Source: Bordetella sp. 02P26C-1 | GTDB lineage: Bacteria; Pseudomonadota; Gammaproteobacteria; Burkholderiales; Burkholderiaceae_B | Reading direction: 5' to 3' | Length of the DNA: 64,000 nucleotides | Assembly: GCF_009763255.1 (NCBI RefSeq) | Contig: NZ_WSJB01000010.1 | Coordinates: 186,001 to 250,000, forward strand | Part shown: positions 37,683-46,639 of the stretch, piece after piece | How the letters are laid out: each line of letters begins with the position of its first letter | Position numbering within the stretch: position 1 is the stretch's first letter | Notes under the pieces: generated by a model | Seen by the model: only the letters and a program-made list of their open reading frames with translations | Database searches by the model: none | Told to the model about the DNA's origin: nothing | Program-made: the position numbers and the translations under genes

Positions 37683-38815
37683 AACGTCTGGGCGCCATTC
37701 TGGCGCGTGTGTTCCTCGCGTTCGATTGGCCGTTGCTGGTCATCCTGTTGCTCTTTGCCGCTCTGGGGCTGACGATCATGCATTCGGCCGTCGGTAATAC
37801 CGATTGGCGCTTTGCCGAGCAATCGCGCAATTTTTTGATCGCATTCGGCGCCATGTGGGTAGTGGCATTGGTGCCGCCGCCCATGTTGATGCGCCTGGCC
37901 TTGCCGTTTTACATCGTCGGTGTGGTGTTGCTGCTAGGGGTGGAGTTTTTTGGCGAGACCAGCAAGGGAGCCACGCGCTGGCTGAACCTGGGCGTGACCC
38001 GGATTCAGCCTTCGGAGATGATGAAGATCGCGGTGCCGATGATGCTGGCCTGGTATTTCCAGCGGCATGACGGCGAGGTGAGGATACGGGACTTCTTTGT
38101 CGCCGCCGCGATGTTGGCCGCGCCATTTGGATTGATCGTCTTGCAGCCCGATCTCGGCACGGCACTGCTGGTGTTCGGCACCGGGTTTTGCGTGATCTAT
38201 TTCGCCGGTTTGTCGTTCAAGCTGCTGACGCCTATCGTGATTGCCGGCGTGATTGGCATAGGGACGTTGATCTATTACGAAGACCAATTGTGCGAACCCG
38301 CCGTGGACTGGGTGGTGTTGCATGACTATCAAAAACAACGTGTCTGCACCCTGCTCAACCCGAGCTCGGACCCCTTAGGCAAGGGCTTTCACACGATTCA
38401 GTCGATGATCGCGGTGGGCTCGGGCGGCTTATACGGCAAGGGCTATATGCGCGGCACGCAGACGCATCTGGACTTTATTCCCGAACGTACGACGGACTTT
38501 ATTTTCGCGGTCTATGCGGAGGAGTTCGGTCTGTATGGCGGCGTGGCGATGCTGCTGTTGTATGCGCTTTTCATTGCGCGGGGATTGACGATCGCGAGGC
38601 GGGCGGCGACGCAGTTTGGCCGGTTAATGGCCGGCGCGTTGTCGATGATGGTGTTTATCTACGTCTTCGTGAATATCGGCATGGTGACAGGCATCTTGCC
38701 GGTCGTGGGCGTGCCGCTGCCCTTTATGAGCTACGGTGGTACCGCGTTGCTGACGATGGGTATCGCCTGCGGGATTTTGATGAGCATCTCGCGATATCGG
38801 GGCGAGCCGGCTTAG
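37679..38815 (+). CDS. mrdB: Peptidoglycan glycosyltransferase RodA
   Basis: The 378-residue, ten-helix SEDS-family protein shows GATRWLNLGVTRIQPSEMMKI, VLQPDLGTALLVFGTGF, FIPERTTDFIFAVYAEEFGL and GVPLPFMSYGGTALLTMGI, which are RodA/FtsW landmarks. It polymerises glycan strands as partner of PBP2. Last gene of the shape operon, it ends against convergent hmuV with a four-base overlap. Confidence 0.97.
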   Translation: MKRLGAILARVFLAFDWPLLVILLLFAALGLTIMHSAVGNTDWRFAEQSRNFLIAFGAMWVVALVPPPMLMRLALPFYIVGVVLLLGVEFFGETSKGATRWLNLGVTRIQPSEMMKIAVPMMLAWYFQRHDGEVRIRDFFVAAAMLAAPFGLIVLQPDLGTALLVFGTGFCVIYFAGLSFKLLTPIVIAGVIGIGTLIYYEDQLCEPAVDWVVLHDYQKQRVCTLLNPSSDPLGKGFHTIQSMIAVGSGGLYGKGYMRGTQTHLDFIPERTTDFIFAVYAEEFGLYGGVAMLLLYALFIARGLTIARRAATQFGRLMAGALSMMVFIYVFVNIGMVTGILPVVGVPLPFMSYGGTALLTMGIACGILMSISRYRGEPA

Positions 38816-39669
38816 CGCGGTAATACGAGCAAGCGTCCCGGTTGCGTCGGGTGCCGCAGTACATCCGCATCGATGTCGTAGATGCTGCGTAGGTTCGCCG
38901 GTGTGAGGACCTGTGCAGGCGTGCCGTACGCGATGATCGTGCCACCACCTAGCAAAATGAGTTCATCGCACCAATGCGCGGCAAGATTGATATCGTGCAG
39001 GCTAATCAATGCGCCGATGTGGCGTTGATCGGTCAGTTCAGATGTGGTGCGTAGCAGCTCGATCTGATGGCGTGGATCCAAGGCCGATATCGGCTCATCG
39101 AGCAGCAGGTAGCGTGGTAGATATTCGGCTTCTGCACCGGCACCGGCGTCGGTCGTGCCATCGGCGCGGCCCACGTCCGTCTGTGTGTTGGTGTCGGGCA
39201 GAATGACGAGCATCTGGGCCAGCACGCGCGCGAATTGCACGCGCTGCTGTTGGCCGGCGGACAGGCTCAGGTAAGGCGATCCATACAGATCGGCGACGCC
39301 CGCCAGTGTCATGGCTTCATGGACCAGTTGCTCGACCGCAGCGGGAGCCAGTTCAGGAAAGGGATAAGCGCCTGCGCTGACGACTTCGTGGGCGCAAAGG
39401 TCAAAGCTCAAGGCCGGGTTCTGAGGCAGTACCGCGCGCTGTCGCGCCTGCGCTTTCGCGCTAAGCGAGGCGAGCGGCGTGCCGTTCAATTCGACGTGGC
39501 CGGCGTCCAGAGTCAGCTCGCCCGCCAAGGCGGCGAGCAGCGTGGACTTGCCGGCGCCGTTTGCACCCAGGAGGCCGATCATCCGGCCGGGGACGAGCGT
39601 GACCGTGATGTCGCGCAAGATGGGCTTGCCATCCCGCGATACGCACAGATTGTTTGCTTGCAAGGCCAT
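38812..39669 (-). CDS. hmuV: Hemin ABC transporter ATP-binding protein (HmuV/BhuV)
   Basis: The 285-residue ATPase carries the Walker A LLGANGAGKSTLLAAL, signature LSAGQQQRVQFARV, Walker B RYLLLDEPISALD and the H-loop LHDINLAAHW. The QQQRVQFARVLAQ pattern and size fit hemin importers. An acidic/Thr/Ala-rich insert of about 28 residues (PDTNTQTDVG onward) interrupts the protein between the signature region and Walker B. The start ATG overlaps the stop of the permease gene (TAATG). A substrate-binding protein and receptor genes are not next to it. Confidence 0.85.
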   Translation of the reverse strand: MALQANNLCVSRDGKPILRDITVTLVPGRMIGLLGANGAGKSTLLAALAGELTLDAGHVELNGTPLASLSAKAQARQRAVLPQNPALSFDLCAHEVVSAGAYPFPELAPAAVEQLVHEAMTLAGVADLYGSPYLSLSAGQQQRVQFARVLAQMLVILPDTNTQTDVGRADGTTDAGAGAEAEYLPRYLLLDEPISALDPRHQIELLRTTSELTDQRHIGALISLHDINLAAHWCDELILLGGGTIIAYGTPAQVLTPANLRSIYDIDADVLRHPTQPGRLLVLPR

Positions 39670-40700
39670 TAGAATCGCCGGGCTCGGGTCAGGAGCCAAA
39701 GAAAGAAAGGACCACCGATGAGGCCAGTCACCAAGCCTATCGGCAGCTCGGCGGGCACGACCGCGACGCGAGCCGCCCAATCCGCCACGGTGAGTACCAA
39801 GGCCCCCAGCAGCATGGAGCCTGTGAGCAGCCAGCGGTGATCGGGGCCCATCAATAGCCGCACCAGATGCGGCACGATCAGGCCGATAAAGGCGATCCCG
39901 CCCGTCGCCGCGACCAGCGGTCCGATGATGAGCGCCGTCACGACGACGAGCTTGCGACGCACGCTGACCATATCAAAGCCTATGTGGTGCGCCTCGCGTT
40001 CACCCAATAACAGTGCGTTCAAGACCCGCCATTGGCGCAACAGCCAGAGCGAGCAAAGCAGGGTCCAGGGAGCGAGCACGGCGAGCATGGGCCAGGAAGC
40101 ACCGGCCAGACTGCCCAGATTCCAGAAAGTCAGGTTGCGCAACTGCGCATCCGAGGCGAGATAAATGAGAACGCCGATCAGGCTGCTGGCGATCGTGTTG
40201 ATCGCAATACCGGCCAATAGGATGCCCGCGACGCCGGCCATATGTCTGCCGACGGCATAAGCGGCCGCGGTGGCGAGCAGACTACCCACGAACGCCGCCG
40301 GTGCCGTGACGGCGAGGCCGCCGGCCGTCAACACAATGGCCGCGACGGCGCCTAGCGCACCTCCCGCTGAGATCCCGATCAGCCCCGGTTCCACGAGGGG
40401 ATTGCGAAACAGGGCCTGCATGGTCGCCCCAGCGATCGATAATCCCGCGCCCGCGACGATGGCGAACAGCACGCGCGGCAGGCGAATTTCCAACAGGATG
40501 TCGCGCCATAGCGATTGCGTGTCATTGGCCGCACCGAATATCAGGATGTGTACAGCGTCGCTGACCGGAATATCGACGGCGCCTCGAGAGGCGGCAAGCA
40601 GACCGACGAGCAGAAGGGCGATACCCAGCACAATCAGCAGCGCAGGCCGGCGAGGCGTTGCGGTGGACGGGAGGGGGCGAACAGAATGGGAAAGCGGCAC
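39669..40700 (-). CDS. hmuU: Hemin/iron-complex ABC permease (HmuU/BhuU, FecCD family)
   Basis: The 343-residue permease of the FecCD/BtuC class has about ten membrane helices. Landmarks are LPRVLFAIVAGAGLSIAGATMQALFRNPL, EPGLIGISAGGALGAVAA, GGIAFIGLIVPHLVRLLMG and DHRWLLTGSMLLGALVLT. Hemin is the likely cargo because the ATPase looks like HmuV, but siderophore or cobalamin permeases are similar. The first gene of a two-gene unit, it lies divergent from the LysR gene. Confidence 0.82.
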   Translation of the reverse strand: MPLSHSVRPLPSTATPRRPALLIVLGIALLLVGLLAASRGAVDIPVSDAVHILIFGAANDTQSLWRDILLEIRLPRVLFAIVAGAGLSIAGATMQALFRNPLVEPGLIGISAGGALGAVAAIVLTAGGLAVTAPAAFVGSLLATAAAYAVGRHMAGVAGILLAGIAINTIASSLIGVLIYLASDAQLRNLTFWNLGSLAGASWPMLAVLAPWTLLCSLWLLRQWRVLNALLLGEREAHHIGFDMVSVRRKLVVVTALIIGPLVAATGGIAFIGLIVPHLVRLLMGPDHRWLLTGSMLLGALVLTVADWAARVAVVPAELPIGLVTGLIGGPFFLWLLTRARRF

Positions 40701-40818
40701 AGGGCGTCTCCGGCGGCCTGATGACCGGGACTAGGCATTTTAAAGGCAAGCGCTGTGGGGGCTGGCGTGAGTGCTGCGCTACTATCGCACTCATCATTCG
40801 CGGGAGGTTCAGACTTCG

Positions 40819-41736
40819 ATGGGTCAGTCCCAGGAACTGCAGCTATTGGTCGAATTGGTCCGCGCGGGCAGCCTGTCCGCGGCGGCGCGCGAGATGGGCG
40901 TTACCACGGCCGCCATTAGCAAACGGTTGGCGCAGATCGAAGATCGACTGGGTGTGCGCCTGCTCAATCGCAATACGCGCAGGCTGAGCCCCACGGCGGA
41001 GGGTGAGCTGTATCTCGAGAACGCGCGGCGCATCCTGCACGATATCGAACACCTCGACCAGCTGATTGCCAGCCGTCAGACGCACCCGCGTGGTCGTTTG
41101 AAGGTGAATGCGCCGCTGGGCTTTGGGCGCACCTATATTGCCCCGGCCATCGTTATGTTCGCGCGCCATTATCCCGAGGTCGAAGTGCAGCTGCTATTGA
41201 CTGACAGCCCCGGCGATTTCGTACAGGATGCTTTCGATGTGGCCATACGCTTTGGCGACATCCCGGACACGCGGCTGATTGCCCGCCGTATTGCGCCGAA
41301 TCGTCGGCTGGTCTGCGCTTCGCCCGATTATCTGAAAAAGCATGGGCGTCCGATGACGCCGCAGGACCTGGCCAAGCATCAATGTATCGTGCTGCGCCAA
41401 AATGATGACCCGTATGGGCTGTGGCGTTTTACGCGCGGCAGCGAGACCGAGACGGTCAAGGTGCGCGGTGCGTTGAGCAGCAATGATGGCGAGGTCACCT
41501 TGACCTGGGCGTTAGCGGGCCTGGGTATCTTGCAGCGTGCGGAATGGGATCTCGCGCGGCATCTGCGGGCGGGGCGGCTGGAGCTGCTGTTGCAGGACTA
41601 TGCCTTGCCGCCCGCGGATATCCACGCGGTGTTTCCCGAGCGTCTTCATTTATCCGCCAAGGTACGGGTGTTCATCGATTTTCTGGTCGACTATTTTCGC
41701 TCGCGGCGCCAGCGAGGCGAAGGCGCGTCCTGGTAG
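40819..41736 (+). CDS. LysR-type regulator, DmlR-like
   Basis: The 305-residue LysR protein has an N-terminal winged helix (SLSAAAREMGVTTAAISKRLAQIEDRLG) and a substrate-binding domain (LKVNAPLGFGRTYIAPAIVMF, FDVAIRFGDIPDTRLIARRI). The style is that of the DmlR subgroup. The gene is convergent with a Bug protein gene and close to a D-malate/tartrate dehydrogenase gene, which is the likely target. ATG 40819 is preferred; an in-frame codon 48 bases upstream is not needed. Confidence 0.85.
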   Translation: MGQSQELQLLVELVRAGSLSAAAREMGVTTAAISKRLAQIEDRLGVRLLNRNTRRLSPTAEGELYLENARRILHDIEHLDQLIASRQTHPRGRLKVNAPLGFGRTYIAPAIVMFARHYPEVEVQLLLTDSPGDFVQDAFDVAIRFGDIPDTRLIARRIAPNRRLVCASPDYLKKHGRPMTPQDLAKHQCIVLRQNDDPYGLWRFTRGSETETVKVRGALSSNDGEVTLTWALAGLGILQRAEWDLARHLRAGRLELLLQDYALPPADIHAVFPERLHLSAKVRVFIDFLVDYFRSRRQRGEGASW

Positions 41737-42729
41737 TCAGTTCACCTTTACGTTGGCTTCTTTCACGAGCTTGGCGTAGGTGTCGGTATCGGTCTTGATA
41801 CGTTGCGCCATTTCCGCACTGCTGTCGCCAATCGGTACGGCGCCGATCTCCGCCATGCGCTGACCGAACTCGGGCGACTTCAGAATCTTGACGAGCTCGG
41901 TATTGAGTTTGGATACGACGTCAGGGGGCGTGCCCGCCGGTGCTAGCAGGCCGAACCAAGTACCCATGTTGAAGCCCTTGAGGCCAGCTTCTTGCAGCGT
42001 GGGCACATCGGGTAGCGCGGCGGATCGTTGATCGGTGGTCACCGCCAGCGCCCGTAGCTTGCCGGATTTCACGTGGGGCAGCACCGGCGTGATGGTATCG
42101 AACGACATGTCGATCTGGCCGCCTAGCAAATCGGTGGTCAAGGGGCCGCTGCCTTTATACGGGACGTGCAATAGCGTCGCATCGCCCAGGGCCTGGAATT
42201 GCGCTCCGATCAGATGCTGGCCGGTGCCGACACCATTGGAGCCGAAGGTCAGCTTGCCCGGCGATTTACGGGCGAGATCCAGTAGTGCCTGCACGTCTTG
42301 GGCGGGAACCTTTGGGTTCACGACCAGGATGTTGGGGACCAACGCAACGGTCGTGACGGGCACGAAGCTTTTTTGGAAATCGTATTGCAGGTTGGGATAG
42401 ACGCTGCTGGCGATGGTGTGATGCACCGCGCCCATCAGCAAGGTGTAGCCGTCTGGCGTGGCTTTGGCCACATAGTCGGCGCCGAGCGTGGCGCCCGCAC
42501 CGGGCTTGTTCTCGACGATGACCGATTGCCCCAGCGTTTTGGACAGTTCCTGGCCCAAGGCGCGCGCCAGCACATCGGTGGTGCCGCCCGCAGGGAAGGG
42601 CACGATCAGGTTGATCGGTTTGGCGGGATAGTTCTGTGCCTGTGCCTGTGCCACGGCCGCGAAGCTCAAGCCGGTTGCGCATAGCGCGGCGGTCAGCGTG
42701 GCACGCAGGGTTTTCTTTGCCAGTTTCAT
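41737..42729 (-). CDS. Bug/TctC-type periplasmic binding protein
   Basis: This 330-residue protein has a signal peptide ending near AAVAQAQAQNYP and the Bug fold: YPAKPINLIVPFPAGGTTDV, VIVENKPGAGATLGADYVA, LLHVPYKGSGPLTTDLLGG and a C-terminal helical region. Bug proteins capture organic acids for tripartite tricarboxylate transporters. Lying 79 bases downstream of the D-malate/tartrate dehydrogenase gene in the same direction, it probably binds a dicarboxylate, with the membrane parts supplied from elsewhere. Confidence 0.88.
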   Translation of the reverse strand: MKLAKKTLRATLTAALCATGLSFAAVAQAQAQNYPAKPINLIVPFPAGGTTDVLARALGQELSKTLGQSVIVENKPGAGATLGADYVAKATPDGYTLLMGAVHHTIASSVYPNLQYDFQKSFVPVTTVALVPNILVVNPKVPAQDVQALLDLARKSPGKLTFGSNGVGTGQHLIGAQFQALGDATLLHVPYKGSGPLTTDLLGGQIDMSFDTITPVLPHVKSGKLRALAVTTDQRSAALPDVPTLQEAGLKGFNMGTWFGLLAPAGTPPDVVSKLNTELVKILKSPEFGQRMAEIGAVPIGDSSAEMAQRIKTDTDTYAKLVKEANVKVN

Positions 42730-42808
42730 GATGTCTCCTCGCTTTTATCGATATGGGCCGACGGTTGCTCGCGTGGCGACCCGAAGGTCGCGGCGAGTCT
42801 TGATGTCG

Positions 42809-43900
42809 TTAAGCGGCGACGGCCTGCGTCGCGCTCTGTTTAAGGATCTGGCAGACCGCTTCGGTCACTTGCGCCGTGGTGGCGTTGCCGCCCAGATCAC
42901 GGGTGTGCAGCTCGCGGTTAGCCGTCACTGCTTCAACCGCCTGCATGACGCGGCGCGCAGCGTGGTTTTCGCCCAGGTGCTCGAGCAGCATCACCACGGA
43001 CCAGAACGTGCCGATGGGATTGGCGAGGCCCTTGCCCATGATGTCGAAGGCAGAGCCATGGATGGGTTCAAACATTGATGGATAGCGGCGCTCGGGATCG
43101 ATGTTGCCCGTGGGCGCAATGCCCAGGCTGCCGGCCAGCGCGGCGGCGAGGTCGCTGAGAATGTCGGCGTGTAAGTTGGTGGCGACGATGGTATCCAAGG
43201 AGGCAGGGCGATTCACCATACGGGCCGTTGCCGCGTCAACGAGTTCCTTGTCCCACCGAACATCTGGGAATTCGCGACTGATTTCGACCGCGATCTCGTC
43301 CCACATCACCATGGCATGGCGTTGTGCGTTGGATTTGGTGATGACGGTGAGATGTTTACGCGGACGCGATTGCGCCAGACGGAAGGCGAATCTCAGGATG
43401 CGTTCGACGCCTGCGCGCGTCATCATCGAAACGTCGGTGGCCGCCTCGATCGGCAGGCCTTGATGCACCCGCCCACCTACGCCCGAGTATTCGCCTTCGG
43501 AGTTTTCGCGCACGATGACCCAATCCAGTTGGTCGGGCGTGCAGCGCTTGAGCGGGGCGTCGATGCCGGGCAGGATGCGCGTGGGACGCACATTCGCGTA
43601 TTGATCCAGGCCTTGGCAGATTTTCAGTCGCAGACCCCATAGCGTGATGTGGTCAGGGATGTCCGGATCGCCCGCGGAACCGAACAAAATGGCATCCTTG
43701 TCGCGCAGCGCGTCGAGTCCGTCGGCCGGCATCATGATGCCGTGCTTGCGGTAATAGTCGCCGCCCCAATCGAAGTTCTCAAACTCGAAGGCAAACGATT
43801 TGTCGGTTTCGGCTAGCGCCTGCATGACGGCCTGTCCGGCGGGAATGACTTCCTTGCCGATGCCATCGCCGGGGATGGTTGCGATACGGTACGTTTTCAT
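42809..43900 (-). CDS. Tartrate/D-malate dehydrogenase (isocitrate-isopropylmalate family)
   Basis: The 363-residue enzyme begins MKTYRIATIPGDGIGKEV and carries EFENFDWGGDYYRKHG, a segment typical of TtuC/DmlA-type enzymes. It also has VIVRENSEGEYSGVGGR, LTVITKSNAQRHAMVMWDEI, ATNLHADILSDLAAALAGS and EPIHGSAFDIMGKGLANPIG, with the family's metal-binding Asp residues. It oxidises and decarboxylates D-malate or tartrate. The start is ATG 43900; the longer reading is unlikely. An 18-base palindrome upstream is a likely operator. Confidence 0.88.
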   Translation of the reverse strand: MKTYRIATIPGDGIGKEVIPAGQAVMQALAETDKSFAFEFENFDWGGDYYRKHGIMMPADGLDALRDKDAILFGSAGDPDIPDHITLWGLRLKICQGLDQYANVRPTRILPGIDAPLKRCTPDQLDWVIVRENSEGEYSGVGGRVHQGLPIEAATDVSMMTRAGVERILRFAFRLAQSRPRKHLTVITKSNAQRHAMVMWDEIAVEISREFPDVRWDKELVDAATARMVNRPASLDTIVATNLHADILSDLAAALAGSLGIAPTGNIDPERRYPSMFEPIHGSAFDIMGKGLANPIGTFWSVVMLLEHLGENHAARRVMQAVEAVTANRELHTRDLGGNATTAQVTEAVCQILKQSATQAVAA

Positions 43901-43992
43901 AGGCTGACTCCTGCTGGCGTTGATCGCCAGGTTATGCGTCAGACACTGTACCGATCGGGAATGCACGCGCACGGGCGCGGATTCAAAGCATT

Positions 43993-44010
43993 GTTAACCT
44001 GCAGGTTAAC
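43993..44010. promoter_or_regulatory. Perfect 18-base palindrome upstream of the dehydrogenase gene
   Basis: GTTAACCTGCAGGTTAAC is its own complement. It lies 93-110 bases upstream of the dehydrogenase start, in the promoter zone, and the nearby regulator is LysR-type. It is a candidate operator; no second copy was noticed. Confidence 0.6.
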
Positions 44011-44064
44011 GTATAGATCAAAGCGCGGTCGGCGGGATAGTCCCGGCCGACCGACGAGACCGAA

Positions 44065-44346
44065 TTAGTCTTGGCGCGACGTGACTTCGACCAGGTGATA
44101 GCCGAATTGCGTCTTGACCGGGCCTTGCACAACGTTCAGCGGGGCGCTGAAAACGACTTGGTCGAATTCGCGAACCATCTGACCCGGGCGGAACGTGCCC
44201 AGGTTGCCGCCGTCACGGCTGGACGGGCAGGAGGAGTTTTCGCGGGCGACTTGCGCGAAGTCGGCGCCGCCTTCAATGGCGGCCTTGAGTTCGTTGCATT
44301 TGGCTTCGGTGGAAACGAGGATGTGGCGGGCGCTGGCTTGTGCCAT
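44065..44346 (-). CDS. Parvulin-type peptidyl-prolyl isomerase
   Basis: The 93-residue stand-alone parvulin has SARHILVSTEAKCNELKAAI at the N-terminus, then DFAQVARENSSCPSSRDGG, NLGTFRPGQMV and a C-terminal FGYHLVEVTSR. These carry the conserved histidines and hydrophobic pocket of the PpiC family. There is no signal peptide, so it is cytoplasmic. ATG 44346 follows GGAGCC; the longer reading to 44391 is rejected. Confidence 0.93.
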   Translation of the reverse strand: MAQASARHILVSTEAKCNELKAAIEGGADFAQVARENSSCPSSRDGGNLGTFRPGQMVREFDQVVFSAPLNVVQGPVKTQFGYHLVEVTSRQD

Positions 44347-44712
44347 GAAGGGCTCCTGATAAACAAGTGAAGAATAAAGGACTACGGGCAAATGATACCC
44401 GCTCCGCTCGTGCGGCCTGATAGCAGGGCTTTAGAGCGCGCTTGTGGTTGCCTAGTAACGTTTTCTAACCCTAGGACTTTCCCCTAGAAGCTCCATGATG
44501 GTGCAGGCTCGACGGGCCATGCTGATAGTTGTGACCGCCCAACCACAGAACGCGTAAGTGATTGTGAAATCAAGGAAAATTTAGGCACCCGTCACGGCGG
44601 GAATACGCGCGCCGGCATAACATTCCTAAAAGGAATGTTAAGGGTGTAGTTTAATTCCCTTTTAGCCTGTATCAGTTTTTTGCATGATCGAGTCTTCCGG
44701 AGACCGAATTCC
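44347..44712. other. Intergenic region with an operator-like palindrome
   Basis: These 366 bases separate the parvulin gene from the divergent aldolase operon. They hold the inverted repeat at 44618-44640. A second CTAG-containing symmetric segment (CCCTAGGACTTTCCCCTAG near 44469-44488) is weaker. No gene is seen. Confidence 0.5.
44618..44640. promoter_or_regulatory. Operator-like inverted repeat before the aldolase operon
   Basis: TAACATTCCT (44618-44627), three bases AAA, AGGAATGTTA (44631-44640): perfect ten-base arms. It lies 73-95 bases before the start of the RraA-like gene. Its size and symmetry fit a dimeric repressor or activator site; the protein is not known. Confidence 0.6.
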
Positions 44713-45384
44713 ATGCAAAACGCCTCTACCTTTACCGTCAACGCAGCCGCACCCGTGCTCAGTGCCGAGCTGGCGCAAGCTTTCCAGGGCATTGTCACGC
44801 CCCATTTGAGCGACAACCTGCACCGCCAGAGCGGCGTAGTCGGGCTGCACCGCTATAACCGCAAGGGCAAACTGGTCGGCACCGCGCTCACGGTGAAGAC
44901 GCGTCCAGGCGACAACCTCTTTATCTACAAAGCCATGACGCTGATACAGCCGGGCCATGTCTTGGTGGTGGATGCGGGCGGTGACGTGAATAATGCCTGC
45001 GTGGGCGAACTGATGAAGCTCTACTTGCAGCAGCGCGGCTGCGCGGGCTTGATCGTCAACGGCGCGATCCGCGACGTGGTGGCGTTCGAAAACGATTCGT
45101 TTCCCTGCTATGCACGCGGGCATGTGCACCGTGGACCCTATAAAGATGGCCCGGGCGAAGTCAATGTGCCGGTGACCATTGGCGGTCAGGTGATCCAGCC
45201 CGGTGATGTGATCGTGGGCGATGAGGACGGACTGGTGTCCTTCCCCGTGGCGCAAGCCGAAAGCCTGATCGAAAAAGCCCGCGCCCATGCCGCCAAGGAA
45301 GAGCGCATCATGGCCGAAATCGCCACGGGCGCGGAGCAACAAAGCTGGTTGCACCCCGTGTTGCAAGCGAAAAACCTCCTGTGA
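44713..45384 (+). CDS. RraA-like 4-hydroxy-2-oxo acid aldolase
   Basis: The 223-residue protein belongs to the RraA/HMG aldolase family. Landmarks are LSDNLHRQSGVVGLHRYNR, ALTVKTRPGDNLFIYKAM, VDAGGDVNNACVGELM, LIVNGAIRDVVAFEND (R-D with a nearby E, the metal/pyruvate site) and VTIGGQVIQPGDVIVGDEDG. Such enzymes split 4-hydroxy-4-methyl-2-oxoglutarate or 4-carboxy-4-hydroxy-2-oxoadipate into pyruvate plus a keto acid. Here it leads an operon with an aminotransferase and an amino acid transporter, so an amino-acid-derived 4-hydroxy-2-oxo acid is a likely substrate (inference). Confidence 0.82.
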   Translation: MQNASTFTVNAAAPVLSAELAQAFQGIVTPHLSDNLHRQSGVVGLHRYNRKGKLVGTALTVKTRPGDNLFIYKAMTLIQPGHVLVVDAGGDVNNACVGELMKLYLQQRGCAGLIVNGAIRDVVAFENDSFPCYARGHVHRGPYKDGPGEVNVPVTIGGQVIQPGDVIVGDEDGLVSFPVAQAESLIEKARAHAAKEERIMAEIATGAEQQSWLHPVLQAKNLL

Positions 45385-45392
45385 GCCGCATC

Positions 45393-46616
45393 ATGTCTGC
45401 AAACACCACCACCGCTACATCGTTTCTCGCTCAGCGCATGAGCGTGATCAAACCCTCGCCCAGCATGGCGGCCAAGCGCCGTGTCGACCAGCTGCGCGCC
45501 GAGGGCAAGGAGATCGTCGACTTCACCATTGGTGAACCTGATCTGCCCACCCCCGCCCATATCGCTCAAGCCGGTATTGCCGCGATCCAGCGCGGCGCGG
45601 CCAAGTACACCGCGTCAGCCGGCATTCGTGAACTGCTCGTCGCTGTGCAGCAGAAGTTCCAGCGCGAGAACCAATTGTCGTTTGAACTGGATCAACTCGT
45701 TGTCGGTACGGGCGCCAAACAGTTGATCTTTTCGGCGTTGCAAGCCACCCTGAACGCTGGCGATGAAGTCATCATCCCTACGCCGTATTGGGTCTCGTAT
45801 CCCGATATGGTGCTGCTCAACGACGGCAAGCCGGTCATTCTGCCGACGACCGAAGCGCAAAACTTTAAGATCACGCCTGAATCGCTGGAAGCCGCGATCA
45901 CACCGCGGACCAAGTGGCTGTTGTTGAACGCGCCTAACAATCCATCTGGTGCAATCTATACCGAGGCCGAGCTCAAGGCGTTGCTGGATGTGCTCGCGCG
46001 CCATCCGCAGGTGTTGCTGATGGTCGATGAGATCTATGAGCACTTCTGTTATGACGGCGTATACATATCGGCACTGACCGTGCGTCCGGAACTCGCGCCG
46101 CGCGTCATGCTCGTCAACGGTGTGTCCAAGGCATATGCGATGACCGGCTGGCGTATCGGCTATGCCGCCGCGCCCGCTTGGTTGGCCAAGACCATCTCCA
46201 CCTTGATCTCGCAATCGACCTCGTGTGCCAGCCAAATTTGCCAGATCGCGGCAGCCACCGCGTTGACGGCCGATCAGCAATGCGTGGCCGACACGGTGAC
46301 GATTTATAAAGAGCGCCGCGACACGATTGTGCGCATGCTCAACGACATTGAAGGCATGTCCTGCGCCAGCCCTGCCGGCGCGTTCTATGTGTTCCCCAAT
46401 GTTCAAGGTTTTGTTGGCAAGCAAACGCCTGACGGCAAGACCATCACGAACGATCTGGATTTCGTGCACTATCTGCTGGACGCTGCCGGCGTCGCGGTTC
46501 TCGACGGCACGGCCTACGGTAACCCCGGCTATCTGCGTATGAGCTTTGCCACCGACCTTGAGACCATCAAGACCGGTTGCGAAAAAATCGCGCAGGCTTG
46601 CCGCCAACTTCAATAA
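45393..46616 (+). CDS. Aspartate/aromatic-type aminotransferase (class I, PLP)
   Basis: The 407-residue PLP enzyme has VDFTIGEPDLPTPAHI, NAPNNPSGAIYTEAE and the PLP lysine in NGVSKAYAMTGWRIGYAA. The C-terminal Arg lies in the stretch GYLRMSFATD. ATG 45393 is taken as start; a GTG at 45381 overlaps the aldolase stop as GTGA and is possible. It probably converts the amino acid imported by the following ABC transporter to its 2-oxo acid, which the aldolase then cleaves. Confidence 0.87.
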   Translation: MSANTTTATSFLAQRMSVIKPSPSMAAKRRVDQLRAEGKEIVDFTIGEPDLPTPAHIAQAGIAAIQRGAAKYTASAGIRELLVAVQQKFQRENQLSFELDQLVVGTGAKQLIFSALQATLNAGDEVIIPTPYWVSYPDMVLLNDGKPVILPTTEAQNFKITPESLEAAITPRTKWLLLNAPNNPSGAIYTEAELKALLDVLARHPQVLLMVDEIYEHFCYDGVYISALTVRPELAPRVMLVNGVSKAYAMTGWRIGYAAAPAWLAKTISTLISQSTSCASQICQIAAATALTADQQCVADTVTIYKERRDTIVRMLNDIEGMSCASPAGAFYVFPNVQGFVGKQTPDGKTITNDLDFVHYLLDAAGVAVLDGTAYGNPGYLRMSFATDLETIKTGCEKIAQACRQLQ

Positions 46617-46639
46617 CACCACACGCAAGGAAGGAAATC

